Origin: Reyranella sp.
Lineage (GTDB): Bacteria; Pseudomonadota; Alphaproteobacteria; Reyranellales; Reyranellaceae
DNA length: 64,000 nt
Direction of reading: 5' to 3'
Assembly (NCBI RefSeq): GCF_017305915.1
Contig: NZ_JAFKJN010000009.1
Coordinates: forward strand, 124,001 to 188,000
The translations under genes and the position numbers were made by a program. The notes beneath the pieces are model-generated. The model was not told where the DNA came from. It saw only the letters and a program-made list of their open reading frames with translations, and made no database searches. Below are positions 16,342 to 25,430 of this stretch, piece by piece (position 1 is the stretch's first letter; the number at the start of each line of letters is the position of its first letter).

Positions 16342-17391
16342 ATGCGGGAAAACGGCTTCCGCGCCATCGGCGGTCTCGCGCAGCGGTTGACGTCGGGCCT
16401 CACCGGCAAGGGCGGCAAGGGACGTTCGTCGGTGATGCGCCTACGTGTCGACTGGCGGGCGATCGTCGGCGACGAACTTGCGCGCGTCACGCAACCCGAC
16501 GCCCTCCTCGCCGGTCGCGGGGCGGCGAAGCTGCTGCGGCTCAAGGTCGAGAGCGCGATGGCCCTCGAGATCCAGCATCGCGGCGAGCAGATCGTCGAGC
16601 GCGTGAACGCCTACTTCGGCCATCGCATGGTCGACGAGATTCGCCTCGTGCAGGGCACGCTGGCGCACAAGCCGGTGCCGCCGGTCCTGCCCAAGCCCGA
16701 TCCGCGCACCCTGCAGCAGATCGAGAGCCGCGCCGCCGAGGTGCAGGATCCCGAACTGCGCGCCGCCCTGGTGCGGCTGGGCGCCCGCGTCGCCACCCGC
16801 CGCGGGGTGATGATCGGTGCGCTGGGCGGGCTCGCAGCCCCGAAGGCCCTGCGCGCGCAGGAGGATGTCGACAAGCTGCTGACGGTGCTGCCGACCGACC
16901 ATGCGATGGGCAAGGCCGACGCGCCGAACGTCATCATCGACTACTTCTCGCTGACCTGCCCGCACTGCGCCAACTTCCACGCCGCGGTGCTGCCGCTCCT
17001 GAAGGGCACCTGGATCGACAACGGCAAGGTCCGCTTCGTCTATCGCCATTACCCGTCCGATTCGACGGCGACCCGCGCCAGCCTGCTGGCCGAGTGCGGC
17101 GGGGCGAAGTTCTTCGAGACCATCGACGTGCTGTTCAAGACCCAGGTCGAATGGATGACCGCGGCGAACCCCGAGGACGAGGTGGTCAAGGTGATGGAGC
17201 GGGAGGGCCTGGGCGGCCCGCAGTGCCTGGCCGACGGCCGCCTTTTCGACAAGGTCGTGGGCGACGTGCAGTCGGGCCAGGCCCTGGGCGTCAAGTTCAC
17301 GCCGACCCTGTTCATCAACGAGCAGAAATACGGCAACCCCGAAGGCGGGATCCTGGGGATCGATGCGATTTTACGCCAGGTCGGGCGCTGA
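16342..17391 (+). CDS. DUF721 (DciA-like) protein fused in frame to a DsbA-type oxidoreductase
   Basis: Residues 1 to about 150 match DUF721, the DciA-like family linked to replicative helicase loading (LRVDWRAIVGDELARVTQP, then LRLKVESAMALEIQHRGEQI, ending DPELRAALVRLG). Without a stop the frame passes into TRRGVMIGALGGLAAPKALR, a Tat-like or weak Sec signal, and then a DsbA thioredoxin domain with CPHC (about residue 211) and GVKFTPTLFINE (cis-Pro loop). In related genomes these are normally two genes. Either the stop was lost, or the DsbA part is also made from an internal start (GTG near 16770 or ATG 16810). Start ATG has GAAAGGG upstream. Confidence 0.8.
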   Translation: MRENGFRAIGGLAQRLTSGLTGKGGKGRSSVMRLRVDWRAIVGDELARVTQPDALLAGRGAAKLLRLKVESAMALEIQHRGEQIVERVNAYFGHRMVDEIRLVQGTLAHKPVPPVLPKPDPRTLQQIESRAAEVQDPELRAALVRLGARVATRRGVMIGALGGLAAPKALRAQEDVDKLLTVLPTDHAMGKADAPNVIIDYFSLTCPHCANFHAAVLPLLKGTWIDNGKVRFVYRHYPSDSTATRASLLAECGGAKFFETIDVLFKTQVEWMTAANPEDEVVKVMEREGLGGPQCLADGRLFDKVVGDVQSGQALGVKFTPTLFINEQKYGNPEGGILGIDAILRQVGR

Positions 17392-17449
17392 ATCGCTTTG
17401 ACTCCCCACAGGCTGAATTCCCAAGATGTAGTGGAGAGGAAGGCGTTAG

Positions 17450-18109
17450 ATGCGTAATATCTTGATCGTCGCCGGCGGCGTCGTGGCCGTGGCCGCGATT
17501 GCGGCTGGCGTGATTTACGGAACCCGCCCGTCTTCCCCGGGGCCGGTGCCGCAGGCGGTTGCCCAGGCGCCGGACAAGGCCTCGCTGCTCAATGTCCAGC
17601 CGACCGACCATGTCCTGGGCGACCCCAAGGCGCCGATCACCATGATCGAGTACGCCTCCTTCACCTGCCCGCACTGTGCCCATTTCAGCGACGCCATCCT
17701 GCCGCAGGTGAAGAAGAAGTGGGTCGATACCGGCAAGGTGAAGCTGATCTACCGCGATTTCCCGCTCGACCAGACGGCGCTCAAGGCCGCCCAGCTCGCC
17801 GAGTGCGCGGGCAACGACAAGTATTTCGGCGTGGTCGAGATGATCTTCGGCACCCAGCAGAAGTGGGCGACGGCCTCCGACCCGATCGGCGAGCTGGCCA
17901 AGTCGCTGCGCCTCGCCGGCATGGACGATGCCGCGGTCAAGGCCTGCCTGGCCAACGAGGCGGTCGCCAACGGCGTCGTCGCCGACTATCGCGGCGGCGA
18001 GACGCTGGGCGTCAATTCGACTCCGACACTCTTCATCAACGGCGAGCAGTTCAAGGGCGCGCGCACCGTCGAGGAACTCGACGCCGCGTTCTCGAAGCTC
18101 GCCAAGTAG
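17450..18109 (+). CDS. DsbA-family thiol-disulfide oxidoreductase
   Basis: Periplasmic oxidoreductase of 219 residues. An N-terminal membrane/signal segment (MRNILIVAGGVVAVAAIAAG) is followed by a thioredoxin fold with an inserted helical domain. Active site FTCPHCAHF, cis-Pro loop VNSTPTLFINGEQF. The fold begins with PTDHVLGDPKAPITMIEYAS, closely parallel to the DsbA half of the upstream fusion, so the two probably arose by tandem duplication. Expected to catalyse or isomerise disulfides in exported proteins. Confidence 0.9.
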   Translation: MRNILIVAGGVVAVAAIAAGVIYGTRPSSPGPVPQAVAQAPDKASLLNVQPTDHVLGDPKAPITMIEYASFTCPHCAHFSDAILPQVKKKWVDTGKVKLIYRDFPLDQTALKAAQLAECAGNDKYFGVVEMIFGTQQKWATASDPIGELAKSLRLAGMDDAAVKACLANEAVANGVVADYRGGETLGVNSTPTLFINGEQFKGARTVEELDAAFSKLAK

Positions 18110-18136
18110 GCCCTGAAGACAACAGGCGTGGTGTAA

Positions 18137-21100
18137 ATGGTCCAGTTCGACAAGCTCCGGCTCTCCGGTTTCAAGTCCTTCGTCGATCCGACGGAGCTCA
18201 TGATCGAGTCCGGCATGACCGGAATCGTCGGCCCCAACGGCTGCGGCAAATCGAACCTGGTCGAGGCGCTGAAGTGGGTGATGGGCGAGACCTCGGCCAA
18301 GCAGATGCGCGGCTCGGAGATGGAGGACGTGATCTTCGCCGGCGCCGGCACCCGCCCGGCGCGCAACATCGCCGAGGTGATGCTGAGCCTCGACAACAAG
18401 ACCCGCACCGCGCCGGCGATGGTCAACGATTCCGACCAGCTCGACGTCGTGCGCCGCATCGAGCGCGGCCACGGCTCGGCCTACTCGGTGAACGGCCGCG
18501 AGATCCGTGCGCGTGACGTGCAGACGCTGTTCGCCGACGCCGCCACCGGCTCGCGCTCGACCGCGCTGGTCAGCCAGGGCCGCATCGGCGCCCTGATCGC
18601 CGCCAAGCCGGCCGACCGCCGCACCATCATCGACGAGGCCGCCGGCATCACCGGCCTCTATGCCCGCCGCCACGAGGCCGAGCTCAGGCTGCGCGCCGCC
18701 GAGCAGAACCTCGCGCGCGTGCAGGACGTGCTGGTGGCGCTGGAGGAGCAGCACAAGGGCCTGAAGCGCCAGGCGCGCCAGGCCAGCCGCTACCGCAACC
18801 TGTCGGACCATATCCGCCGCGCCGAAGCCGCCGTGCTGGCGCTGCGTCTGGCCAAGACCGATAGCGAGCTCGGCGAAGCCGGCGAGCGGCTGAAGGAGGC
18901 CGAGGCGCAGGTCGCCGACCTGACGCGCCTGGTCGGCCTCGCCACGACGGCGCAGGCCGACGCCGCGACGTCGCTGCCGCCGCTGCGCAACGACGAAGCC
19001 GCGGCGGCTGCCGCGCTGCAGCGCCTGCGCGTGGCGCACGATGCCCTGACCGCCGAAGCCGAGCGTGTCGCCTCGGCGCAGCAGGAGGCCGAGACCCGGC
19101 TGCAGCAGACCGAAGGCGACCTCGGGCGCGAGCGCGGCCGCAAGGGCGACGCCGAGACCGCGATCGCCGATCTCGATGCCCAGCGCACCCGCCTCGAAGA
19201 GGAGCGGGTGGGCGAGGACGACCGCGCCGGCTCGGCCGCGGCCGCGCGCGACGAGGCGCAGGCCGCGACCGTCGCGGCCGAAGGCGAGCACGACCGCCTG
19301 ACCCGCCAGATCGCCGACGACCAGGCGCTGCGCGACAGCGTCAGCCGCGAGATCGCCGAGCTGCAGGAGCGCCTGCGCCGGCTGGAGACGCGCCGCGGGG
19401 AAGTGGCGGGCCAGCAGCGCTCTATCGAAGCGGAGCTGGCGAACCTGCCGGCGATGGCCGAGGTCGAGGGCGCGCTCGAAGCCGCGCGTCTGGCTTGGGA
19501 CGAGGCCAAGCGCACCGGTGCCGAAGCGATCGAGCAGGCGCGCGAGGCCGAGCGCTACGAATCGGAGGCGGCCCGCCAGGCCGTCGCCCGCGCCGAGGCC
19601 GATCGCGTCGAGATGGAGCAGGCGCGCGCCGTCGAGCGCGTCGCTGCCGAGGCGAGCTTCGCCGCCGCCAACGAGTTGCTGCAGAAGGCCAATGCGAAGC
19701 TGACCAAGCTGCGCGCCGAGGAGGCGGGTGTCGCCGCGGCGCTGAAGTCGGCGGCCGGGTCGCTGTGGCCGCCGCTGCTCGACGCGGTCAATGTCGCGCC
19801 GGGTTACGAGAAGGCGCTGGGCGCGGCGTTCGGCGAGGATCTCGAAGCCTCGTCCGATCGCGGGGCGCCGACCCACTGGCTGCCGCTGGGCTCGCTCGCC
19901 GGGGCGCCGGCGCTGCCCGAGGGCGCGACGCCGCTCGGCGCGCATGTGAAGGCGCTGCCGGAGCTGGAGCGCCGCATGGCTTTCATCGGCATCGTGCCGG
20001 ACGATGCCACGGGGGCGGCGCTGCAGCCCAGTCTCAAGGCCGGCCAGCAGCTCGTCACCGTCGAGGGCGCGGTGTGGCGCTGGGACGGCTACGTCATGCG
20101 CGCCGGCGCGCCGTCGACCGCGGCGGTGCGCTTGAGCCAGCGCAACCGGTTGGCCGAGATCCGCGAACAGATCGATGCGCTGGTGACCGAGCAGACCGAT
20201 ATCCAGAAGAAGGTCGACGACAAGAAGCGCTGGCTGGATGCCGCCCGCGAGTCGGAGAAGCTCGCCGTCGAGCGGGCGCGCCAGCACGAGAAGCAGGTCG
20301 CCGAAGCCTCGCGCCGCAAGACCCAGGAGGCGGGCGAGGCGACGCGCGCCGCCGAGCGCGCGGCGCAGCAGGCGATCGGCCAGGCCGAGCGCGCGGCATT
20401 GGCGGCGCGCGACCGTCATGCCGAGGTGGCGCGCCGCACCGACCAGCTGCGCGCCCGCTTTGCCGCCACCGAGACGGCGATGGCCGAGATCGCGGGCGAC
20501 GTTGCCGAGGGCGAGATGCGCCGCACCTTCCGCCAGGCGCGGCTGTCGTCGATCTCCGACACCCAGGCCGACCGCGAGACCGCGAATACGCTGCGCGCCG
20601 GCATCGCCGAGCTGCGCGGCGCGCTGGTCGAGGCCGAGGCGACCTGCACCCGCCTCGCGCGCGAATCGGAGATGCGGGTCGAGCGGCTGGGCCGCATCGC
20701 CCACGACCACGCGAGCTGGAGCAGCCGGCTCAGCGACGCCGACAGCCAGCTCGCCGAGCTCGACGCGCGCCGCGAGCAGATCGCAACGACCATCGCCGAG
20801 CTCGCCGCCAAGCCGGCCGAGATCGAGGAGAAGAAGGCGGCGCTCGGCGAGGAGATCGCCAAGGCCGAGGCCAGGCGCCAGGAGGCGGCCGATGCTCTCG
20901 CGATCGGCGAGACGCGTCTCGCCGAAGCCGACAAGATCATGCGCAGCGTCGAGGCCGAGCTCGCCAATGCCCGCGAGAACCGCGTGCGCCGCGAGGGCCT
21001 GGTCGAGCAGGCGACCAAGGATCGCGAGGCGGTGGTCGATCGCATCCAGGAGCGGCTGCGCTGCGAGATCGACGGCGTGCTGGCGCTGGCCGAAGTGCAG

Positions 21101-21793
21101 TCGGTCGAGGAGCTGCCGGAGATCGAGAAGGCCGAGCACAAGCTCGAGCGGCTGGTGCACGAGCGCGAGACCATGGGTGCGGTGAACCTGCGCGCCGAGG
21201 AGGAAGCCAACGAGCTCGAGCAGCAGATCACCGGCATGACGACCGAGCGCGACGACCTGATCGCCGCCATCGGCCGCCTGCGCCAGGGCATCTCGAGCCT
21301 CAACCGCGAGGGCCGCGAGCGCTTCGTCGCCGCCTTCGAGCAGGTCAGCACCCACTTCCAGCAGCTCTTCACCAAGCTGTTCGGCGGCGGCAAGGCGGAG
21401 CTCAGGCTCACCGAGTCGGAGGATCCGCTCGAGGCCGGCCTCGAGATCCATGCCTCGCCGCCGGGCAAGAAGCTGCAGGTGATGTCACTGCTCTCGGGCG
21501 GCGAGCAGGCGCTGACCGCGCTGTCGCTGCTGTTCGCGGTGTTCATGACCAACCCGGCGCCGATCTGCGTGCTGGACGAGGTGGACGCGCCGCTCGACGA
21601 CCTCAACGTCGAGCGCTTCTGCGGCCTGGTCAACGAGATCGCCGGCCGCACCGACACGCGCTTCCTGATCATCACCCACCATCGCGTCACCATGGCGCGC
21701 ATGGACCGCCTCTACGGCGTCACCATGGCCGAGCAGGGCGTCAGCCAGCTCGTCTCAGTGAACCTGCAGGAGGCCGACCGCCTGGTGGCCTGA
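18137..21793 (+). CDS. smc: Chromosome segregation ATPase SMC
   Basis: Condensin core ATPase, 1218 residues. Walker A GPNGCGKS (residues 32-39); two long coiled coils; a hinge around residues 510-640 (GSLWPPLLDAVNVAPGYEKA, then GDGW-type strands ending VRLSQRNRLAEI); ABC signature LLSGGEQALTAL near 1118; Walker B PICVLDEVDAPLDD near 1145. It works with ScpA/ScpB, which are not in this window. The 27-bp gap after dsbA suggests cotranscription, the usual alphaproteobacterial arrangement. Confidence 0.96.
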   Translation: MVQFDKLRLSGFKSFVDPTELMIESGMTGIVGPNGCGKSNLVEALKWVMGETSAKQMRGSEMEDVIFAGAGTRPARNIAEVMLSLDNKTRTAPAMVNDSDQLDVVRRIERGHGSAYSVNGREIRARDVQTLFADAATGSRSTALVSQGRIGALIAAKPADRRTIIDEAAGITGLYARRHEAELRLRAAEQNLARVQDVLVALEEQHKGLKRQARQASRYRNLSDHIRRAEAAVLALRLAKTDSELGEAGERLKEAEAQVADLTRLVGLATTAQADAATSLPPLRNDEAAAAAALQRLRVAHDALTAEAERVASAQQEAETRLQQTEGDLGRERGRKGDAETAIADLDAQRTRLEEERVGEDDRAGSAAAARDEAQAATVAAEGEHDRLTRQIADDQALRDSVSREIAELQERLRRLETRRGEVAGQQRSIEAELANLPAMAEVEGALEAARLAWDEAKRTGAEAIEQAREAERYESEAARQAVARAEADRVEMEQARAVERVAAEASFAAANELLQKANAKLTKLRAEEAGVAAALKSAAGSLWPPLLDAVNVAPGYEKALGAAFGEDLEASSDRGAPTHWLPLGSLAGAPALPEGATPLGAHVKALPELERRMAFIGIVPDDATGAALQPSLKAGQQLVTVEGAVWRWDGYVMRAGAPSTAAVRLSQRNRLAEIREQIDALVTEQTDIQKKVDDKKRWLDAARESEKLAVERARQHEKQVAEASRRKTQEAGEATRAAERAAQQAIGQAERAALAARDRHAEVARRTDQLRARFAATETAMAEIAGDVAEGEMRRTFRQARLSSISDTQADRETANTLRAGIAELRGALVEAEATCTRLARESEMRVERLGRIAHDHASWSSRLSDADSQLAELDARREQIATTIAELAAKPAEIEEKKAALGEEIAKAEARRQEAADALAIGETRLAEADKIMRSVEAELANARENRVRREGLVEQATKDREAVVDRIQERLRCEIDGVLALAEVQSVEELPEIEKAEHKLERLVHERETMGAVNLRAEEEANELEQQITGMTTERDDLIAAIGRLRQGISSLNREGRERFVAAFEQVSTHFQQLFTKLFGGGKAELRLTESEDPLEAGLEIHASPPGKKLQVMSLLSGGEQALTALSLLFAVFMTNPAPICVLDEVDAPLDDLNVERFCGLVNEIAGRTDTRFLIITHHRVTMARMDRLYGVTMAEQGVSQLVSVNLQEADRLVA

Positions 21794-21917
21794 CCGAGCG
21801 GCCTGACGAGTTCGACAACCAACAAGACTGTATTCTTCCTCTCGAATGACTTGGGCGTCGGTCAGAACGCGGGCCGGCGCCCTTCTCTTTGGGCCCTCCC
21901 GGTTGTAGTGTCCGGCC

Positions 21918-23105
21918 ATGCCCGACACCCTCGCTCCTTCCGTCACCGACGTGGTCGAACTGACGCGCGCGCTGGTGCGCTGCGAGAGCGTCACCCCGGT
22001 CGAGGCAGGCGCCCTGCGGCTGCTCGAGCGCACGCTGTCGTCGATCGGGTTCCGCTGCGAGCGCATGGATTTCACACAAGCGGGCACCGACGACGTCGCC
22101 AACCTCTATGCCCGCATCGGAAATGGCGGGAAGCACTTCTGCTTCGCCGGCCATTCCGACGTGGTGCCGGTGGGCGATCTGTCGTCCTGGACCATCGGGC
22201 CGTTCGCCGCCGAGCTGTCGGCCGGTTACCTGTTCGGCCGCGGCGCCGCCGACATGAAGGGCGCGATCGCGGCCTTCACCGAGGCGTCGGCGCGCTTCAT
22301 CGCGCGGCGCGGCCGCGACTTCGGCGGCTCGATCAGCCTGCTGATCACCGGCGACGAGGAAGGCCCTGCGGTCAACGGCACGGTCAAGATGCTGAAGAAG
22401 CTCGCCGAGCGCGGCGAGACCATCGATGCCTGCGTAGTCGGCGAGCCGACCAGTTCCAGGCGCTTCGGCGACATGATGAAGATCGGCCGGCGCGGCAGCA
22501 TGACCGTCGACCTCGTGATCCGCGGCGTTCAGGGCCACGTCGCCTATCCCGAGCGGCTCGACAATGCGATCCACCGCCTGTCGGCGATCGTCGAGGCGCT
22601 GGTGCGCGAGCCGATCGACAAGGGCAGCACGCATTTCCAGCCGACCTCGCTGCAGTTCACCACCATCGACGTCGGCAACAAGGCGACCAACATCGCGCCG
22701 GGCGTGGCGCATGCCCGCTTCAACACCCGCTTCAACGACCTGTGGACTTCCGCCACGCTGCTGGCGCACCTCAAGGAGCGGATCGAGCGCGCCAGCGCCT
22801 CGATCGCCGGCAACGGTATCGTCGAGTACGCCAAGGTCGAGGTGTCGGGCGAATCCTTCTACACGCCGCCCGGCGCGCTGGTCGAAGTGGTGGGCGGCGC
22901 GGTGCGCGAGGTCACGGGTGTCGAGTGCGAGCTGTCGACCACCGGCGGCACCTCGGATGCGCGCTTCATCGCGAAATACTGCCCGGTGCTGGAGTTCGGC
23001 CTGGTCGGCGAGACCATGCACAAGGTCGACGAGAAGAGTGCGGTGGCCGATCTCAAGGCGTTGTCACGCGTCTACGAGACGGTGCTCGACCGCTACTTCG
23101 CCTGA
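21918..23105 (+). CDS. dapE: Succinyl-diaminopimelate desuccinylase
   Basis: M20 metallopeptidase-fold enzyme that releases succinate from N-succinyl-LL-diaminopimelate in lysine and peptidoglycan-precursor synthesis. Zn ligands and catalytic residues are visible in FAGHSDVVPVGD, GRGAADMKGAIAAF, ITGDEEGPAVNGT and VGEPTSS. The dimerisation domain starts RRGSMTVDLVIRGVQGHVAYP. The C-terminal GETMHKVDE carries the last His ligand. At 395 residues it is slightly longer than E. coli DapE. Confidence 0.95.
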   Translation: MPDTLAPSVTDVVELTRALVRCESVTPVEAGALRLLERTLSSIGFRCERMDFTQAGTDDVANLYARIGNGGKHFCFAGHSDVVPVGDLSSWTIGPFAAELSAGYLFGRGAADMKGAIAAFTEASARFIARRGRDFGGSISLLITGDEEGPAVNGTVKMLKKLAERGETIDACVVGEPTSSRRFGDMMKIGRRGSMTVDLVIRGVQGHVAYPERLDNAIHRLSAIVEALVREPIDKGSTHFQPTSLQFTTIDVGNKATNIAPGVAHARFNTRFNDLWTSATLLAHLKERIERASASIAGNGIVEYAKVEVSGESFYTPPGALVEVVGGAVREVTGVECELSTTGGTSDARFIAKYCPVLEFGLVGETMHKVDEKSAVADLKALSRVYETVLDRYFA

Positions 23106-23108
23106 ACG

Positions 23109-23687
23109 ATGCTGAGCTCGGCGGAAATCGCGCGGGGCAGCCAGGGCGCGGTCAAGTTCCTGTCGCTGGACGTCAACGCGCCGTTCCATTTCGACAACAC
23201 CATCGAGGGCTGTCTGCGCTCCTTCCAGGTGATGATCCTGGTGGCGCCGATCTACGCCTTCGTGCGCGTCATCGAGTACATGCAGGTCGACGTCGCCGCC
23301 GGCGTCGAGCTGGTCGTGCTCGCCGAGGCGCTGCGCTATGTCATCGAATGGCTGCTCTATCCGGTGATCTTCTGGGAGATCGCGCGGCGGCGCGGCTGGC
23401 TCGACCGCTATCCGCGCTACATTGCGGCGCTCAACTGGATGAACCTGCCGCAGATCGTCCTGCTGCTGGTCGCCGAAGCGGCCGCCTCGATGGTGCCGCC
23501 GGTCGCGGCACCCCTGCTGCTCGGGCTGCAGGTGTTCTTCTTCTACTGGTTCATGACGGTGACGCGGCTGGGGCTCGGCGTGAGCTGGCCTCATGCCGCC
23601 GTCCTGATGGCCGTGAACTGGGTGCCGTCCTACTTGCTGTCAATTCTCGTCAATCGATTCCTCGAGGTCAGCTTCCCCACCGGCTGA
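23109..23687 (+). CDS. Hypothetical inner-membrane protein
   Basis: 192 residues with about four or five hydrophobic helices (VMILVAPIYAFVRVI; WLLYPVIFWEIA; LPQIVLLLVAEAAASMV; LLLGLQVFFFYWFM; AAVLMAVNWVPSYLLSIL). It begins 3 bp after dapE and its 3' end overlaps the convergent truA by 48 nt. The family is not recognised with confidence; similar proteins sit next to dapE/truA in some alphaproteobacteria. No catalytic motif is visible. Confidence 0.7.
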   Translation: MLSSAEIARGSQGAVKFLSLDVNAPFHFDNTIEGCLRSFQVMILVAPIYAFVRVIEYMQVDVAAGVELVVLAEALRYVIEWLLYPVIFWEIARRRGWLDRYPRYIAALNWMNLPQIVLLLVAEAAASMVPPVAAPLLLGLQVFFFYWFMTVTRLGLGVSWPHAAVLMAVNWVPSYLLSILVNRFLEVSFPTG

Positions 23688-24425
23688 GTCGTAGCGCACT
23701 TCCATCAGGCAGAGGCCCTGTGGCGGCGCCGTCGGCCCGGCGCGCGTGCGGTCCTTGGCGGCCAAGGCCTCTTCGACATCGGCCTTGCGCCACTGGCCGC
23801 GACCCACGAGCTGCAGGGTGCCGACCAGGATGCGCACCTGGTTGTGCAGGAACGAGCGCGCGCCGACATCGATGCGGATCTCCTCGTCCGCCCGGCTGAC
23901 GGCCAGCGCATCGAGCGTCTTGATCGACGACTTCGCCTGGCAGTTGATCGAGCGGAAGCTGTTGAAGTCGTGCTTTCCGATCAGCACGGAGGCCGACGCC
24001 TGCATCGCATCGACATCGAGCGGCACCGGCACGTGCCAGACATGCCCGCGCTCCATTGCCGCCGGCGTGCGCCGATTGAGGATGCGATAGCGGTAGCGCC
24101 GCCAGGTCGCCGAGAAGCGCGCATGGAATCCCTCCGGCGCGATCTCGGCCGAGACGACGACGATCGGCTGCGGCTTGAGATGGAAGGAGAGGGCGCCGCG
24201 CACCTCTTCCAGCCGCTTCTCGGCCGCGATCTCGAAATGCGCGACCTGGCCCAGCGCATGCACGCCGGCATCGGTGCGGCCGGCGCCGTGGACCACGACG
24301 CGCTCGCCGCTCAGCGCGAACACCGCGTCCTCGAGCGCGGCCTGGATCGACGGGCCGCTGTCCTGCCGTTGCCAGCCGATGAAGGGCCCGCCGTCGTACT
24401 CGACCTTGATCCTGTAGCGCGGCAC
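23640..24425 (-). CDS. truA: tRNA pseudouridine(38-40) synthase
   Basis: Isomerises uridines 38-40 in the tRNA anticodon stem. GAGRTDAGVHALGQVAHF carries the catalytic Asp; YDGGPFIGWQRQ and FHARFSATWRRYRYRI are family blocks; RSFLHNQVRILVGTL is the conserved C-terminal motif. 261 residues. It follows fmt by 4 bp on the same strand, as is common. Confidence 0.95.
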   Translation of the reverse strand: MPRYRIKVEYDGGPFIGWQRQDSGPSIQAALEDAVFALSGERVVVHGAGRTDAGVHALGQVAHFEIAAEKRLEEVRGALSFHLKPQPIVVVSAEIAPEGFHARFSATWRRYRYRILNRRTPAAMERGHVWHVPVPLDVDAMQASASVLIGKHDFNSFRSINCQAKSSIKTLDALAVSRADEEIRIDVGARSFLHNQVRILVGTLQLVGRGQWRKADVEEALAAKDRTRAGPTAPPQGLCLMEVRYDSAGGEADLEESIDEN

Positions 24426-24429
24426 GGGC

Positions 24430-25380
24430 TCAGGCCGGCAGGGACCGCACGGCCGGCGAGGGCAGCACGGTGCCGGCCGGCAGCGCGAAGCCGCGCAGGA
24501 AAGCGTCCGCCGCCTGCGCCGACTTGCCGGGCCGCTGCAGCTTCAGCAGCCGCAACCCGCCGGTGCCGCAGGCCACGACCGGGAAGCCGTCGCGCGCGAT
24601 CGTCACCGTGCCCGGCGCGCCGCCGGCGAGCGTCAATGCAGCACCCAGCACCTTGATCGACTCGCCGTTGAAGGTGAACGACGTGCCGGGCCAGGGATGG
24701 AACGCCCGCACCTTGCGCTCGAGCTCGGCCGCCGGCCGGCGCCAGTCGAGCACGCCCTCTTCCTTGCCGAGCTTGTGGGCGTGGGTGACGCCTTCGTTGG
24801 GCTGAGGCGTCGGATCGATGGAGCGGCGGACCAATCCGTCGAGCGTCGACACGATCAGCGTCGCGCCCATCGCCGCCAGGCGGTCGTGCACGGTCTCGGC
24901 GGTGTCGGCGGCGGAGATCGGCGTGCGCTCGGCCAGCAGCATCGGGCCGGTGTCGAGGCCCTCGTCCATGCGCATGGTGGTGACGCCGGTCTCGGCGTCG
25001 CCTGCCAGGATCGCGCGATGGATCGGCGCGGCGCCGCGCCAGCGCGGCAGCAACGAGCCGTGGATGTTGATGCAGCCCAGCACCGGCGCATCGAGGAACG
25101 GCTTAGTCAGGATGTGCCCGTAGGCGACGACCACCGCCGCGTCGAGATCGAGCGCCTTGAAGGCGGCGGCTTCTTCGTCGGTCTTCAAGGTCTTCGGCGT
25201 GCGCACCGGCAGGCCGAGCCGTTCCGCCAGTTGATGCAGCGGTGTCTTGCGCTCCTGCTGGCCGCGGCCGGCGGGCTTGGGCGCGCGCGTGTAGACCGCG
25301 ATCACGTCGTGGCCCGCGTCGGCCAGCGCCTGCAAGGCGGGCACGGCGAATTCCGATGTACCGAGGAACGCAATTCTCAT
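24430..25380 (-). CDS. fmt: Methionyl-tRNA formyltransferase
   Basis: Formylates initiator Met-tRNA using 10-formyl-THF. MRIAFLGTSEFAVPAL starts the Rossmann-like domain; NIHGSLLPRWRGAAPI is the catalytic Asn-His-...-SLLP signature; DEGLDTGPM supplies the catalytic Asp. The C-terminal OB-like domain follows. Start taken at the ATG of MRIAF; a GTG 9 nt upstream is in frame. def is not adjacent in this window. Confidence 0.95.
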   Translation of the reverse strand: MRIAFLGTSEFAVPALQALADAGHDVIAVYTRAPKPAGRGQQERKTPLHQLAERLGLPVRTPKTLKTDEEAAAFKALDLDAAVVVAYGHILTKPFLDAPVLGCINIHGSLLPRWRGAAPIHRAILAGDAETGVTTMRMDEGLDTGPMLLAERTPISAADTAETVHDRLAAMGATLIVSTLDGLVRRSIDPTPQPNEGVTHAHKLGKEEGVLDWRRPAAELERKVRAFHPWPGTSFTFNGESIKVLGAALTLAGGAPGTVTIARDGFPVVACGTGGLRLLKLQRPGKSAQAADAFLRGFALPAGTVLPSPAVRSLPA

Positions 25381-25430
25381 CGCGGCCACTTATAGGCAGA
25401 GGCGTCGGGCTGAGCTAGGTATGGCTCGCA

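Noticed and set aside
17315..21451. 1378-codon open frame antisense to smc and dsbA
   Set aside because: Typical shadow of a high-GC coding strand: low-complexity Leu/Arg/Ala composition, no known motif, while the plus strand has a complete SMC.
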